This document shows, piece after piece, positions 21,401 to 32,226 of a DNA stretch of 64,000 nucleotides (the first letter of the stretch is position 1; every line of letters starts with the position of its first letter). Under the pieces are notes generated by a model. That model did no database searches. It saw only the letters and a list, made by a program, of their open reading frames with translations, and was not told the origin of the DNA. The stretch spans positions 120,617,473 through 120,681,472 of the forward strand of contig NW_024609846.1 of the NCBI RefSeq assembly GCF_016920785.2, given 5' to 3'. A program made the position numbers and the translations under genes. The DNA is from Ixodes scapularis (lineage: Eukaryota; Arthropoda; Arachnida; Ixodida; Ixodidae).

Positions 21401-22378
21401 CCCCATGGTGCGTTTTTCACAAGACGAAATTATACAGTGGAACTGTAGGGGCCTTATCTCTAAAATTGGAGAAATCAAAACGAAACTCCTGTACAACAAG
21501 CTACATGCATGGGCTTTTCTTCTCAAAAAGCACAATTAACTATGTAGTTTATTCCAGTTTATTGGGTACCATCATCCATCTATCCCTGATCAGCGCGTAA
21601 CCTCAACTATGTCAGCACCTGGAAAAGCAGCAGTATATGTATCGGCTAGAATACCACAAACGTCCATTGATCTTGGAAAATGGAGTAACTGTAACCAAGA
21701 AGTTGTCGGTGTGCTCACATGTCCTGTCAAGACACCTGTCATTCTTATATCATTCTACGCTAGACCACGGAGCACTAGAGTCAATCTGGGATGGATACGG
21801 CATCTCCGCTCAACGTATCCGGGGGTCCCTACCCTCGTGGGCGGAGACTTCAGTGTTCCCCACAGGGAATGGGGATACCAGTACAACACCCGAAGAGGGG
21901 ATCAAGTTAGAAATACCATGATAGACGCCGCATTCACACTACGCAACCAGCCGGGGGTATCAACCTGCATTGCATCAGCGACCGCTAGGACCCATGCCCC
22001 CGACCTCACGTGGTGGATTGGCCCTGGAGTGCCGCAATGGCGCGCGGTACCAGACACATGGGACACCACATGCCAATAAAGATCGGCCTTTACAGTGCTT
22101 GCCTCAAAAAAACCCGGCGTCGGGTGACGGTCACACACTGGGATAAGCTTCGGGAAGTATCGGCCACGATGATCCCTACTGATCCTACGGAGCTCCTTCC
22201 AGCTCTGCAACAGCTCCTTCGGGATTCGATCATCACTACGACGGTGGATGAAGGCCAACCGCAACCAGACCTTACCCTTGTACAGCTATGGGCAAAGCGC
22301 CGGCAGGCAGACGTGGCTGCGTCTAGGAACCCAAATACGCCGGGTGGTCGATCTGGTGTCAACCATCTTGCGGCTTAA
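21393..22378 (+). pseudogene. LINE ORF2, AP-type endonuclease region
   Basis: ORF2 would start with the ATG at 21393, inside ATGTCTAA shared with the ORF1 stop. The N-terminus shows IIQWNCRGL, the usual endonuclease start. The same frame continues past a TAA at 21537-21539 to GGDFSVPHREWGY (near 21841-21880), where the normally conserved Asn after Phe is Ser. A frameshift near 22060 moves the frame to the block containing HHMPI, in which the catalytic Asp of the usual S-D-H is His. These changes suggest the endonuclease is dead. Confidence 0.7.
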
Positions 22379-22483
22379 GCGCGCCGGCACGAAAAACGGC
22401 TTTCCAGACAACGGTGGTATGAGTGGTGTGGTAGTCTTGGAACCGGTACTGGAAACAGAGCTCTATGGCGCACATATCACTCC

Positions 22484-23596
22484 ATGGAGCAAGGGGGAAA
22501 ACAGACCGACCCAGCTGCATGTGTTCGTCTCTCACTGCAAACCACACCGAAAGATTTTGCAACTTATGCGGCTCAAACAGTCTTCCCCAAATATGACCAG
22601 ACTTCACCCATTCAATGGCCCGATATTGACGAGCCCGACTCCACCTCCCAGGCACACATTTCTAATCCTTTTAACATGGCTGAACTTATTGCGGCGATTG
22701 AAACTGCTAAGAAACGCACGACCCCCGGTCACGATGGTGTCCCTACTGAGGTGTTCCAAAACCTAGAAGGTCCGGCTTTTGACACACTTCTAGAGGCAAT
22801 CAACCAAGTATGGGAGACAGGAGATATCCCCTCTGGCTGGAAACATTCCATTGTTGTCCCTATCCCGAAGCCAGGAAAGACACCCAACAATCTGCAAGCG
22901 TTACGACCGATTTCGCTTATACCAACGATTTGCAAGCTTGTAGAGAGGATGCTGGCCACACGAGTATCCTGGTGGCTCGAAAGATACGGAAAATATCAAC
23001 CCGCACAAATCGGCTTCCGACAGTACTTGAGGACTGAGGAAGGCCTGTCGATTCTAGCGGACGACATCATACAGGTGTCACCCCACAGTCAGGTTGTACG
23101 CACGGTGGTGGCTTTAGACATTACCAAAGCTTACGACAATATTGATCACAGAGTCGTAATGAGCAAACTTATAAAGCCGGGGCTTCCTCCGCGGGTCACA
23201 CGATTTGTTTACTCCTTCCTTAGGAATCGAACATTTTGCTATAAGGGTGGATGGACAACAAGAAGGATGCTTTACGTCCAATAGGGGGTCCCCCAAGGCT
23301 CCGTCTTGGCTCCGCTTCTTTTTAGCATTGCACTCATACCTCTAGCATGGCAACTCCATTGGGTACTGGACGTCAAATTTCTCGTCTATGCTGACGACGT
23401 CACATTATGGACAACTCACAAGGACCTCTCTAGGCAAGCCAAGCAACTTCAAGAAGCCCTTGACATTCTTCTGAATTACTCACAACGAGCCGGGCTGGAA
23501 ATTTCTTCGCAAAAATCTAGCTACGTTATGGTAGCAAACAAGGCGGGACGTAAGAAATTTACCAAGGCCCCTTTCAACTCAGACTGGGTGCTATAA
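22484..23596 (+). pseudogene. LINE ORF2, reverse transcriptase region
   Basis: RT fingers and palm: TPGHDGVPTEVF near 22720, LRPISLIPT near 22900, motif A ALDITKAYDNI near 23110 and, after a TAG at 23282-23284, GVPQGSVLAPLLF and catalytic YADD at 23387-23398. The stop lies just before the GVPQG block, and all blocks are in one frame. A further frameshift near 23590 separates the thumb region (23626-24042), which has its own TAG at 23830-23832. The catalytic Asp residues are intact, but the polyprotein cannot be read through. Confidence 0.8.
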
Positions 23597-24059
23597 CAAT
23601 ACCTGAGACTACGAATGTCCGGATATTGGGCCTGGATATACACCAGTCAGGAAGTGGAACTCAATGGCTCCGAAAGATTAAGCAAACATCTGCCACCACT
23701 CTCCATCTCATTCGACGCATAGCACCTAAAGCGGGTGGTACCCGTACAGACATTGCTCGACGGCTGGTGCGTGCCATCTTGCAACCGCGAATAATTTACC
23801 AAGCGCAATTCCATCGACTCACGGCGACATAGTGGTCACAATTGGAAACCATTAATCGTGACGCAATGCGCGCAATCACGGCGCCGCCTCGCATTACTCC
23901 AATTCCAACCCTACAAGAACACGCGAGGCTGAACACAATCACGGAACTCATCTCTCAGCGAGAACAGGCAAGGGAAATTAAAAAACAGTTTTACCAGCGG
24001 TTGCTGCGCTACATGCGCATTTTCAACGTGGCCCCCCGCTGAACGCGCAGTCGGAGCCG

Positions 24060-24989
24060 ATGCCTCCATGGAAATTCACCCACATTACCACCAACAAACC
24101 GGCCAGGTTACAACGTCGCGATCAGGGGAGCACACCCTCCCAACGTCCCTGCCCCGAAACCCAACATGACGACCACTGTCAAGTTTACACGGACGCAGCG
24201 ATCTTCCCAGACGGTGGCCGAGTCTCATTCCTCAGCTCCACACATAGATGCATCCAGGGGCATCAGCGCGATATACATCTCAGGAAGCCGACCCACTTGT
24301 CATGAAACTACAGGCCATTCACGACGACCACCAAGTTGCCAAAAATCCGCCATCTTCACATTTCCACAGACTCCTTAGCGGCAATTCGAGAGCTCAAAAA
24401 GTTTTCCAAAGCAATGGAACTGTGTCAAAAGATACACACCCTTCACCGCAATACCTCGACCTGCATTAAGGTGTACTGGATTCAAGGTCATGCCACGAAC
24501 CAATACAACCTTGCAGCTGATCAGCAGGCACACTTTCCACCTGATCCCGATCTCCCTTTCCTCCCCCTCCTGTCTGAACCCCTTTCCCTCCTCCACGCCC
24601 GTAAACACTCTCTCCGGCAGGACACACGCGCTCTTATCCCCCCGTGTGTCTGCTCCCTCCCCCGCCATCTCACCAGGGTGGAGCAAGTTGTGCTTCGGAG
24701 ACTGCGGGCTGGGGTGGCCCTTACACCGGCTGTAACCTGCGCATGGAGCTCTCCACCCGGCACACGACGGGCGACATGTCCCAAGTGTCCCCTAGACGCG
24801 ACGGAAGCGGATGTGCGCCACGTTATATGGACTTGTCCTGGCCTACAGACTGAGCGCACTCGCCTACTTATAGCTGCAGGTCTCCAACGCAGTGCACCCA
24901 CCAGCTACCATAAGTGGCTGCATGACAACCACTATCACAAGACATTGCTTCAATTCATCCATACCACAGGCCTTGTAGCATACATATAA
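24060..24989 (+). pseudogene. LINE ORF2, RNase H and C-terminal CCHC region
   Basis: RNase H signatures: VYTDAAIF (first Asp) near 24181; after a frameshift, ISTDSLAAIREL (third acidic site) near 24355 and VYWIQGHATNQYNLAAD near 24472-24522. A C-terminal zinc motif follows (C-x2-C then H...C near 24780-24840). The frame 24336-24989 is open to a TAA stop at 24987-24989. The second catalytic acidic residue is not clearly visible across the frameshift. Presence of this domain defines the element as I-type rather than Jockey/CR1. Confidence 0.75.
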
Positions 24990-25031
24990 GACATGTATGC
25001 CTAAAGAAAACCCCCTACGTAATAAAAAAAA

Positions 25032-25151
25032 AACTGCTTTCTCGGCAAAAAAAAAATATCAAACCCGAGCCCAAGTGCGCGCTGCGCCAGTTCTTTTTCC
25101 TTGTTCTGCACCAGCAACCGGTAGGCCGGCTGCTCTACATGCATCCTAACA
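25032..25151 (-). repeat. Truncated 3' LTR of the gypsy element
   Basis: CCTTGTTCTGCACCAGCAAC followed by a CTACATGCATCCTAACA end matches 32190-32226 of the 5' LTR. More distant similarity continues down to ACTGCTTTCTCGGCAAAA at about 25030, matching ACTGTTTTTACCGGCAAAA near 32109. The remaining 840 bp or so of the LTR are missing beyond the LINE junction. Confidence 0.75.
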
Positions 25152-25166
25152 ATCGCCTCTCCTTGA
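25152..25166 (-). other. Polypurine tract
   Basis: On the minus strand a purine-rich AAGGAGAGGCGAT lies immediately before the 3' LTR start (TGTTAGGATG). This is the expected position of the plus-strand primer of an LTR retrotransposon. Confidence 0.65.
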
Positions 25167-25218
25167 AATGTGAATACATCATCTTTTTTAAGTTTCAGTT
25201 CCCGTGGTAGGCCACCAG

Positions 25219-26600
25219 CTAATCTACTTTGGCAATGCCCGCTGGCCGTCCACTTTGGCTCTCCTTAAAACGGTAGTCATTGAAGGCGATTCTCTGCACG
25301 ATCACATATTGTCCCGTCCTTCGCGCTGCCAGCTTCGCTGCGATTCTTCTGCTGGCATCACTAAGAGTGTGAAGATCGCGCAACACCAAATCACCAACAT
25401 GGAGCTCCACAGGCCTTCTCTTCTTGTCATAATATTTACGCTGGAGCGCTTGTGCTTTTCTTTGATGCTTCAGTGCAAAGGCATGTGTATCTTGCAACCT
25501 TGAAGTCAAATTAGTTAGAAATGCTGGAGCAGAATTGCACGAGGTTCTTTTGTCTTGCTCCAAGGGGGATTCTCCTGGCATCCGAAGCTGTCGTTTATAG
25601 CACATGAGCGCTGGAGCCTACTCCGTTGTAACGTTTTCGCAGGTCCGCATGGCAAATGCTATATACCTCTGGAATTCTGAAGTCCCAATCCCTTTGCTCA
25701 TGAGAGTCAGCCATGAGACACTGTTTCACAATGGTATTAAGGCGTTCAACCAGCTGCCCTGCCGGTAGATATGGTACCGTGTGTCTGTCTTTAATTCTGA
25801 GACGTTTCAGGCCTGCGCTCGATCCGCAAGTTTCTCGCGAAGACTTTGCTGTTGTTGCTTGAAATACCTGCGGGAACCCATGGCGACAGAAGACCTTCAG
25901 CACCCGTTCCAAGATAGCTTTGCTTGTGGAAACGCGGAGAGAAAACAGTTCTACAAACTTGATGAATTTATCCACCACCACGACAAGCTCTCTGTTTTGC
26001 CGAGGTGTACTTGGAAGCAGCCATATCAGGTCAACACTAAGCTCAGCCATCTACTCCACAGCTCATGTGCTGTCCATGATGTGCTTTGGCTTCTGTCGGC
26101 GTGATTTGAGCATATGGCAAGACTTGCGAAAACGTATATCGCGCGATACGTCAGACCGAATGCCCAGCCAGATGTACCACTGCTGGATCCGCTTCAATGT
26201 CTTAAAATGGCCTAGGTGACCACTGAGAGGAAGGTCGTGGTACAGTCGAAAAACTGTCTGACACAACTGGAGGGGGATCCAGACATTCTGTCTTTCTCCA
26301 GAACTCTTGCCCAGAATTCCTCCTGGTCGTAGTTCACCGCGTCCTCGAGCAAGCTCTGAACCTAACGAGCTTGAGGCGGTTGGAAGGTTCTATGCGTTCT
26401 ATATATGCAATCATCCGGGCCAGTTCTAGTTCTTGCCTTTGAGAGTTGGCCAATTGAGCATCATCGTTTAGGGCTGTCAAATCCAGCTCTTGCACGGGAG
26501 CCACTTCTTCAAAACGTAACTGGTTATCAGGATTCGGAGCGTCAATTGGGAACCGCTCCTCTGTCTCTTCTGTTGACTCAAGGGGCATGCTGCGGACTCG
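25219..26600 (-). pseudogene. Gypsy integrase region, broken
   Basis: Minus-strand fragments in order: a remnant of the zinc-binding N-terminus (GHLGHFKTLKRIQQWY at about 26210) and an integrase core frame (26050-25595) with VDLIWLLP, VVVDKFIKFVEL and QLVERLN, which keeps the catalytic Glu. The region that should contain the second catalytic Asp reads FPQVFQATTAKSS, so it is mutated. The C-terminal frame (25605-25219) has YYDKKRRPVELHVGDLV and an ending like the GPY/F module. Multiple frameshifts separate these pieces. Confidence 0.75.
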
Positions 26601-26699
26601 GGTGGTACAGGGAATCTGCTCAATGCTTCTACAGGGATGGTTCCTCTTCCTCGTCTGTTTAACAACGCAGTTGAAACCTTACAGTCTCAAAATGCATCG

Positions 26700-27274
26700 G
26701 CGCACGTAACTCGATGTTTGGTCTGTTATGAACATCCTCTATAAGGAGGCATAATCGGTGTGGATCTCAAACTGGGGATGTTCCAGGTAAGGCCTAAATT
26801 TGTCAATGTCCCACACGACTGCCAGTCACTCCCATTCCTGCACTGTGTGGTGTCTCTCTGCTTCCATGTGAGTCCTGCTGATGAAGAAATCCGGTCTAAG
26901 ATGACCATCTTTGTCCTGTAGAAGGACTGCAGCCACGCCCATGGCACTTGCATCGGTCTCGACGACAAACGGTGTGATAAGGTCTGGTAACGCTACTATC
27001 ATATTGTCCACATGAAGATATTGTAGAACATCGAAAGCCGTCCGCCGTTAGTTTTCCCACTTCCACCTAACGTCCTTCCGTAGCAGAAAGGTAAGGGTCT
27101 CGCTCATTCTGAAAATCTAGGAATAAAATTTAGATAATATTCTGCTAGGCCCAAGAACTTTTGCAGCTTTTTAACTGTCTTGGGGGCGGAAAAGATTCTC
27201 ACTGCAGCAACCTTTCTGGGTCTGGACGACATTCCCTCAAAGAAATTACATGTCCTAAAAACTTGAACGACTGC
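26700..27274 (-). pseudogene. Gypsy RT C-terminus and RNase H, broken
   Basis: FLGHVISLRE at the RT end (about 27258 down) is followed by FLGLAEYYLNFIPRFSE near 27150, the connection segment. VETDASAMGVAAVLLQ near 26965 begins RNase H with its first catalytic Asp. Further fragments down to about 26720 include a HTDYASL-like block. Frames change repeatedly. The RT part is separated from the rest of RT by the insertion at 27280-28903. Confidence 0.75.
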
Positions 27275-27450
27275 CTGTCTATTGTATTTTCCGAGGTGGC
27301 CGGTGTTCGTAGTGAGGTGGCGGTTAAAGAGGTGCTGTCGGGTACCGGCGCAGGTCTGCATAAATGGCCTTGAATGCCGGTGGTGGCGATGTCTTGCCTT
27401 GTCAATGTTGGGAAAGGAGCGGCAGCCGCTGCTGCAGCCGTCATCGTGGT

Positions 27451-27694
27451 CGGAGAGTAGACGTCGGGCTCATCCGCTAAGGTGACCCGGTAACGGCGGG
27501 GGCCCGCATCCTCGCGGGCCCCGTTGAGGGCGAGGAAGGACACCGGTGACTGTCGACTTATTTATCCCAAACCCCAGGGTCAACTGTTCTAAACCGGTAG
27601 TAGCATGAGCTGAGCACGCGCCACTGCGAGTGAGGCACGTGCTTCTCTCGTTCAAAATACGTACCCGTACGAACGCTAAACTCAGAATACTACA
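27451..27694 (-). repeat. LTR-like direct repeat, copy L
   Basis: 244 bp, nearly identical to 28660-28903. It contains a short GC-rich hairpin (GGGGCCCGC...GCGGGCCCC) and TTTATCCCAA. On the minus strand it is the downstream copy. Confidence 0.85.
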
Positions 27695-28659
27695 TTCTTC
27701 CTTTCTTAATATTTTTTTTACAGAAACATAATGGGTTAATAAAAAGCTAAACAAAAAACACAAAAGCACTCTGAAACATGCCCGTATTCTCCCTTTCTTA
27801 ATTTTTAAACATTTTCTAAAACAAAAGCTGAGTACTACAAAAACACGACTCTGGTTTCGTAATGAAGACCCAAGAAGTAAAAAAACCAAGTCTGGTGGAA
27901 AGGAAGTGTCATTTCGATAGGTTCACTCAAATTCGAAGAAAACGCCGGCTCATGCATGCGTATGTTAGTTCGTTGACAATGTTCAAGCGTTATTGTTCTC
28001 AAAACTTTGTTACATTGATAGTCGAACTCAAAACTCCTTTCAAAAATTAAGCCTATTCCTGGCACCACTCGTCTTGGACGCAAGAGGTGCTAATTCTTCC
28101 GCATACGGCAGTGCCAAGGAACGTAGCTGCTCACCAGCAAAAGCGAAGCACAACGCAGGGTGATTTGTCCGAAACCTCTTGGCGCGTGCGGGCGTTCTCT
28201 TTCTCTGAAGTTGTGTCGTGAAAGTCATATGCAGCAGAATACCCAGGCTTTGCAGGGGAACCAGGCGCTGCAGGAACATGAGATGCAGCAGAAAACCGGG
28301 CCTCACGTGAAAACCTGGCGCTGCACTCTTTCATCTCGGCGAAGTGTCAATAAAGACGGGTGGCCATCTTTCAAACAGTCATGTCGGGAGGCAGGAGCTT
28401 GCGGCCATCTTGGGCACTGACTTGGATCGGCGTCGGAGCATCACGACGATAAAAAAAAAACAGCTTGAGCATAATTACGCTACACTTCTGAATCCTCCGG
28501 ACCTCAGCCTGAACGTACAACACAAAAACAAAACTCGATTTGAAGAAAGTCCACGTCATCGCAGGGCGGACGGGATGAAAAAAAATTGCTGCCTCTGAAG
28601 GCCAGCTGCTCGGCCAGGGCTTATTTCTCGCCTGGAACAATGTTCACGTCATCGCAGGG

Positions 28660-28903
28660 CGGAAAGTAGACGTCGGGCTCATCTGCTAAGGTGACCCGGT
28701 AACGGCGGGGGCCCGCATCCTCGCGGGCCCCGTTGATGGCGAGGAAGGACACCGGTGACTGTCGACTTATTTATCCCAAATCCCAGGGTCAACTGTTCTA
28801 AACCGGTAGTAGCATGAGCTGAGCACGCGCCACTGCGAGTGAGGCACGTGCTTCTCTCGTTCAAAATACGTACCCGTACGAACGCTAAACTCAGAATACT
28901 ACA
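28660..28903 (-). repeat. LTR-like direct repeat, copy R
   Basis: 244 bp, matching 27451-27694. It ends exactly at the CTGTC duplication. On the minus strand it begins TGTAGTATT, making it the 5' copy. A separate 19-bp phrase, ACGTCATCGCAGGGCGGA, occurs at about 28646-28663, overlapping its inner edge, and also at about 28553-28570. Confidence 0.85.
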
Positions 28904-28908
28904 CTGTC

Positions 28909-29600
28909 CAGTTCGGTCTTGCTGGGATTGATTGTGAGTCTAGCCTCCTCAATATTGTGCAACACTTCCTCAATGTGGCCCAGGTGGTGTTCGAAGGAGC
29001 TGGAGTAAATTAACACATCACCCAAGAAAGCCATGCAGAATTTGTGCTTAATGTCTTCCAACACTTTGCTCATTAGAGATTGGAAAGTGGCTGGTCCGCC
29101 AGCTACCCCAAAGGGCATTCTTTTGAATTCGAACGTGCCTCGGTGACATATAAATTCCGTCTAGGGTACGCCCTCTCTGCGTACTGGGATCTGAAGAAAG
29201 CCATGAGACAAATCAAAACGTGTGAATTCCATCCTGCATGCAGCTCGGCTAACACCCGGCCCGTCCTTGGAATCGGGTAGACGGGAGCATTTGTTTCGGC
29301 ATTTAAGTTGGGGGAAGGGGGGGGGGGGGGGGGGGGGGGGGGGAGGGTGCTAGTCGACAGCTAGATTATAGTTTCCAGTTTTCTTGGCCACTGAGACGGG
29401 TGCACATTACCAGTGGCTGGAACTTGGTTGGTCCTGTCGCAGCAGGTCTTCAATGCAGTCGCCCATGATCTGTCGCTTTTGAGTGTTGACTGGACGAAGC
29501 CTGCAACGTGTTGGAGAGGACGCCCCAGTATTTATGCAATGCTGTATTAATCTGGTGCAGCCAGTACATTTGTTAAAGGTTGTTCAAACTCGTCCCAGCA
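28909..29600 (-). pseudogene. Gypsy reverse transcriptase N-terminal part, inactive
   Basis: Minus-strand fragments: PVSVAKKTGNYNLAVD (about 29400-29350), then after a G-rich run DLSHGFLQIPV, ICHRGTFEF and MPFGVAGGPATFQ (about 29118). The active-site block reads FLGDVLIYS where the family has Y-L-D-D, so one catalytic Asp is Gly. An uninterrupted poly-G tract at 29317-29343 has replaced or expanded part of the frame. The reading breaks at 28908 where the insertion begins. Confidence 0.8.
29317..29343. repeat. Poly-G tract
   Basis: A run of about 27 G on the plus strand within the RT pseudogene. Similar long G runs occur at about 59210-59230 and 60466-60493. Such tracts are error-prone in sequencing and assembly. 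Confidence 0.9.
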
Positions 29601-29817
29601 GAGCCGCAACTACTGGATGTTCGGCATGAAAAACCTCAGGCTTGTCTTCCTGCGAGTACTTGGCATCTGTAGTCTTTCCCTCCTGCGTCTCCTTTCCGCT
29701 CTCGCCAAACAGAATTTGCATACGGTGCACCTCTTCATTCATGGGTGGAATGGCATCTTCTCTCTGGCTTCCGCCCTGGACAAAAGAGACAAGCCTTTGG
29801 TGTTCACATCCCAGCGT

Positions 29818-30170
29818 TCAAGCTTTCAGAGCAACGTGTACGGAAATACCAGTAGTGAAGTCTCTGCCTAGCACAATGTCCAGGAAAAGGTCCGGTACGT
29901 GGAGGAGCTCAGCGGCAAGACGAAGGCTCCGTTGCTCATGATGGAGTGATGCTCCCTCAGCCACGGCTGCCCTTATTGCTGCATCCGCCGCCAAACTGGT
30001 GCTTGATCCGGTGTCGTCTGGCGCAAGAAAGGTAGTATTTCCTATATACGGAGCTCCAAAAGCGGCTCGTTTGCACCGGCTGTTGCAGCAAGCTGCATTG
30101 GTGTGTAGAGGCTCGCCGGAACAGCGTCCACTGTCTCCCATTTCCCGGACAACTTGCTTGCTCCCGGACA
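29818..30170 (-). pseudogene. Gypsy aspartic protease region
   Basis: The minus frame contains YIGNTTFLAPDDTGSSTSLA, with the retropepsin D-T-G active-site triad, and ends with IVLGRDF, the conserved I/V-L-G-R-D block. It would cleave the Gag-Pol polyprotein. It lies between the zinc knuckle and RT, as expected for Ty3/gypsy. The flanking frames are shifted, so it is not part of an intact polyprotein. Confidence 0.75.
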
Positions 30171-30179
30171 ACGTCTGCT

Positions 30180-31250
30180 CATCGGACACTGGCGTGAAAT
30201 ATGTCCCTCGCTCCCGCAGCGATGGCAGAAGATTTAAGAATCATTACCACTTGGATGATGCGCTGAGCGCTGATGAATCGGGATGCGTAGGCCCACTTGG
30301 TGGAGAGTCTCGCTGACCGTCGCTGCATTGATCTGGTCCCTTTAATACTACGGTTGGATTGCCGCTGGATGCAGGGGCCAGGAATCTGTTGTCGGAGCAA
30401 CCAGGGCGGTAGTGGTCCACGTTGCGGCACTCTAGCCGGTTATCGGAGGGAGTCGCGTCGTCGCCCGACTGTTAAGCACCAGATCACGGGCAACCTGGTT
30501 TGTCAACTAAGGAGGAGGTACGTATTCCAGGCGTCGCTACACGCGCTCCATTAGTTCATCGGTGGCATCGGCGAGTTGCCTGAGTGTATCAAAGGTCCTT
30601 CCGTATATGAGATCCTGGAATTGTGGGTGCATTTGCCACAGTACCCGCTCGACCTTCTGGGCATCTGTTGCAGGCCCACCAAACCTGTCGTAGAAACTAC
30701 TGATGACGTAAATAAACTGCCTAAAGTTTTCTTCGGGATGCTGAGTCCTTTTCTGCAGCTTCTCTTTCAGTGGCTTCTCCTTGTCCACTGGAGCGAACTC
30801 TCTTTGGAACGCAGTGACAAAGTTGTCCCAGCTCGCAAAGGAGCCTGTGAAGCGGAACCACAACTTTGCACTTCCCTCGAGTACTGCGGGAATGACGTGG
30901 CTGATGCGGTCCTCGGGCTTGACACCATGAATAAGGCAGAAACTCTCCGAGCCTGTCTATATACTCTTCGGGTGATTGCAAACCCCCCAAATCCAAAGAA
31001 CTTCGGAGGCTGGATGGTGATAAATTCAGCGTACATCGGGTTTTGATCTTCTCCGCTGGCTTCAGATAACGGCCGCCGTTAGAAGAGCAGCGGGTTTTTC
31101 TTCTGCGAACTCGCTAGGGGCTGCAGGTAAGATATCACGAAAATAAGCGGTCATCTGGTCACGCTGCAGGACTGACCCGTTCGTCTGCTGCACCATGACG
31201 CGCAAAAAGTCTGGCGATTCATACACCGGATGTTGAGACATTCTCTGTTG
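30180..31250 (-). pseudogene. Gypsy gag region with zinc knuckle, broken
   Basis: The capsid-like part is in the frame 30863-30537: WFRFTGSFASWDNFVTAFQR followed by QFIYVISSFYDRF and QFQDLIYGR are typical of the retrotransposon gag domain. A CCHC knuckle, CHRCGSEGHISRQC, lies at about 30227-30186 in another frame. The N-terminal part (31036-30767, also 31277-31062) begins just after the primer site. At least two frameshifts separate these blocks. Confidence 0.75.
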
Positions 31251-31262
31251 GACGAGCCCCCA
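31250..31262 (-). other. Primer-binding site, tRNA-Pro type
   Basis: The minus strand reads TGGGGGCTCGTCC two bases after the 5' LTR end. These 13 nt match the complement of the tRNA-Pro 3' end known as a primer site in many retroelements. This fixes the inner LTR boundary at 31265. Confidence 0.75.
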
Positions 31263-31264
31263 CA

Positions 31265-32226
31265 TGTAACAATTCATGGCGAATTCGGGTGGTCAATCGC
31301 CGGCGAGCTCACGCCGGCGGCACAGGCAACGAAAACTGCGCCAGCGGCGCACCTCGTGACCCTCTCCACCCGAACACAAAGCGCCTGCAACTGGCGTTTT
31401 CGTCTGCATGGGTCGCGCGTTAACTTCGTTAATATCTTCCTCGATTATTTTATGATATAATAGGCACGCTGTAGGCATCAGCAACACTCTGAGATGTGGG
31501 TAAACAAATTATAATATATTTTGTTTAGATTCTCGAAGAACTGTTGCCATCTTACAAGGATCCCAGAAGGCTCACCAGCGTCGCCATTTTATATTCCAGT
31601 TTCTTGTTATTACCTTTTTGCTGGAATCCTCAGCATTTTGATTTGACCCAGCCTTTTAAAATAGTAATGCGCGTTCAAGTGTCGAGCTGCAGCACTATCA
31701 ATACATTTTTTTCACAGCGGTGTAATAACACGCTGTGTCCCATAGGAAACTGATCTTGCGGAAGCTTCCTTTAAAATATTGTATCTTTATCTCCGTTGTT
31801 TTTGCTGTCTTTTCTCCGACCACAGAGGGGTGTCTGTCTCAATGGCTTCGTTTTCTTCTCGAACCCGCTATCGGCGACCATTGTTTCGTTTGGTTCCCTT
31901 TCCCGATTCGGATATGACGATACCGGATACAGTCTGGCAGACAAGCTGCCTGACCTCTTGGAGCTCGGGCAAAAATTGTGCCGGGAAATTGCCAGCACAC
32001 GCCTGAGAAGTGCCACCCGAACGGCGCGCACTAGCCAGCCTTTGACCACGCGAACGCCCTTGGCGGAGATATGGCAAAATATTTTGCCGGGAAATGACCA
32101 CGCGAATTCGCCATCAGACTGTTTTTACCGGCAAAACACGATCACATCCAAAACCATGTGCGTACCGCTCCTTTTTTTTTTTTTTCCTTGTTTTGCACCA
32201 GCAACCGGATGCTCCACATCCTAACA
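31265..32226 (-). repeat. 5' LTR of the gypsy element, 962 bp
   Basis: On the minus strand it starts TGTTAGGATG (32226) and ends GAATTGTTACA (31265), so it has the TG...CA ends of an LTR. Inner boundary: the primer-binding site. Outer boundary: agreement with the partial 3' LTR end at 25151. The short frames inside are not genes. The flanking duplication cannot be checked because the other outer end is lost. Confidence 0.75.

Larger units (their letters stand above)
19673..25031 (+). mobile_element. Near full-length I-type LINE with gag, endonuclease, RT and RNase H
   Basis: Two plus-strand reading frames in standard LINE order (gag, then EN-RT-RNase H) are followed by a short A-rich tail ending at about 25031. 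RNase H next to the RT places it in the I group of superfamilies (I, Ingi, LOA and relatives). The 5' end is set only by the break in the preceding LINE at about 19672; no target duplication was identified. On the 3' side it abuts sequence homologous to the LTR at 31265-32226, so it lies in or beside the 3' LTR of the next element. Several stops and frameshifts make it inactive. Confidence 0.8.
27280..28903 (-). mobile_element. Nonautonomous insertion bounded by a repeated LTR-like segment, CTGTC duplication
   Basis: This 1624-bp block interrupts the gypsy RT. CTGTC lies on both sides (27275-27279 and 28904-28908), and removing one copy with the block rejoins the RT frame exactly. A 244-bp direct repeat occupies 27451-27694 and 28660-28903 with few differences. 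On the minus strand it starts TGTAGTATTCTGAG, as an LTR would. The left side has 171 extra bp beyond its repeat copy (27280-27450). A 5-bp duplication and long direct repeats suggest an LTR-type nonautonomous element (TRIM-like), but the termini are not canonical (TG...ATA). No credible coding frame is inside. Confidence 0.75.
25032..32226 (-). mobile_element. Ty3/gypsy LTR retrotransposon, decayed, tRNA-Pro-type primer site
   Basis: On the minus strand the element runs from its 5' LTR (32226-31265) through the primer-binding site, gag, protease, RT, RNase H and integrase to a polypurine tract and a truncated 3' LTR (25151-25032). Domain order PR-RT-RH-IN defines Ty3/gypsy. Many stops and frameshifts occur, the RT active site is mutated and a 1.6-kb insertion splits RT. 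The 3' LTR keeps only about 120 bp before an I-type LINE begins. Confidence 0.85.
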
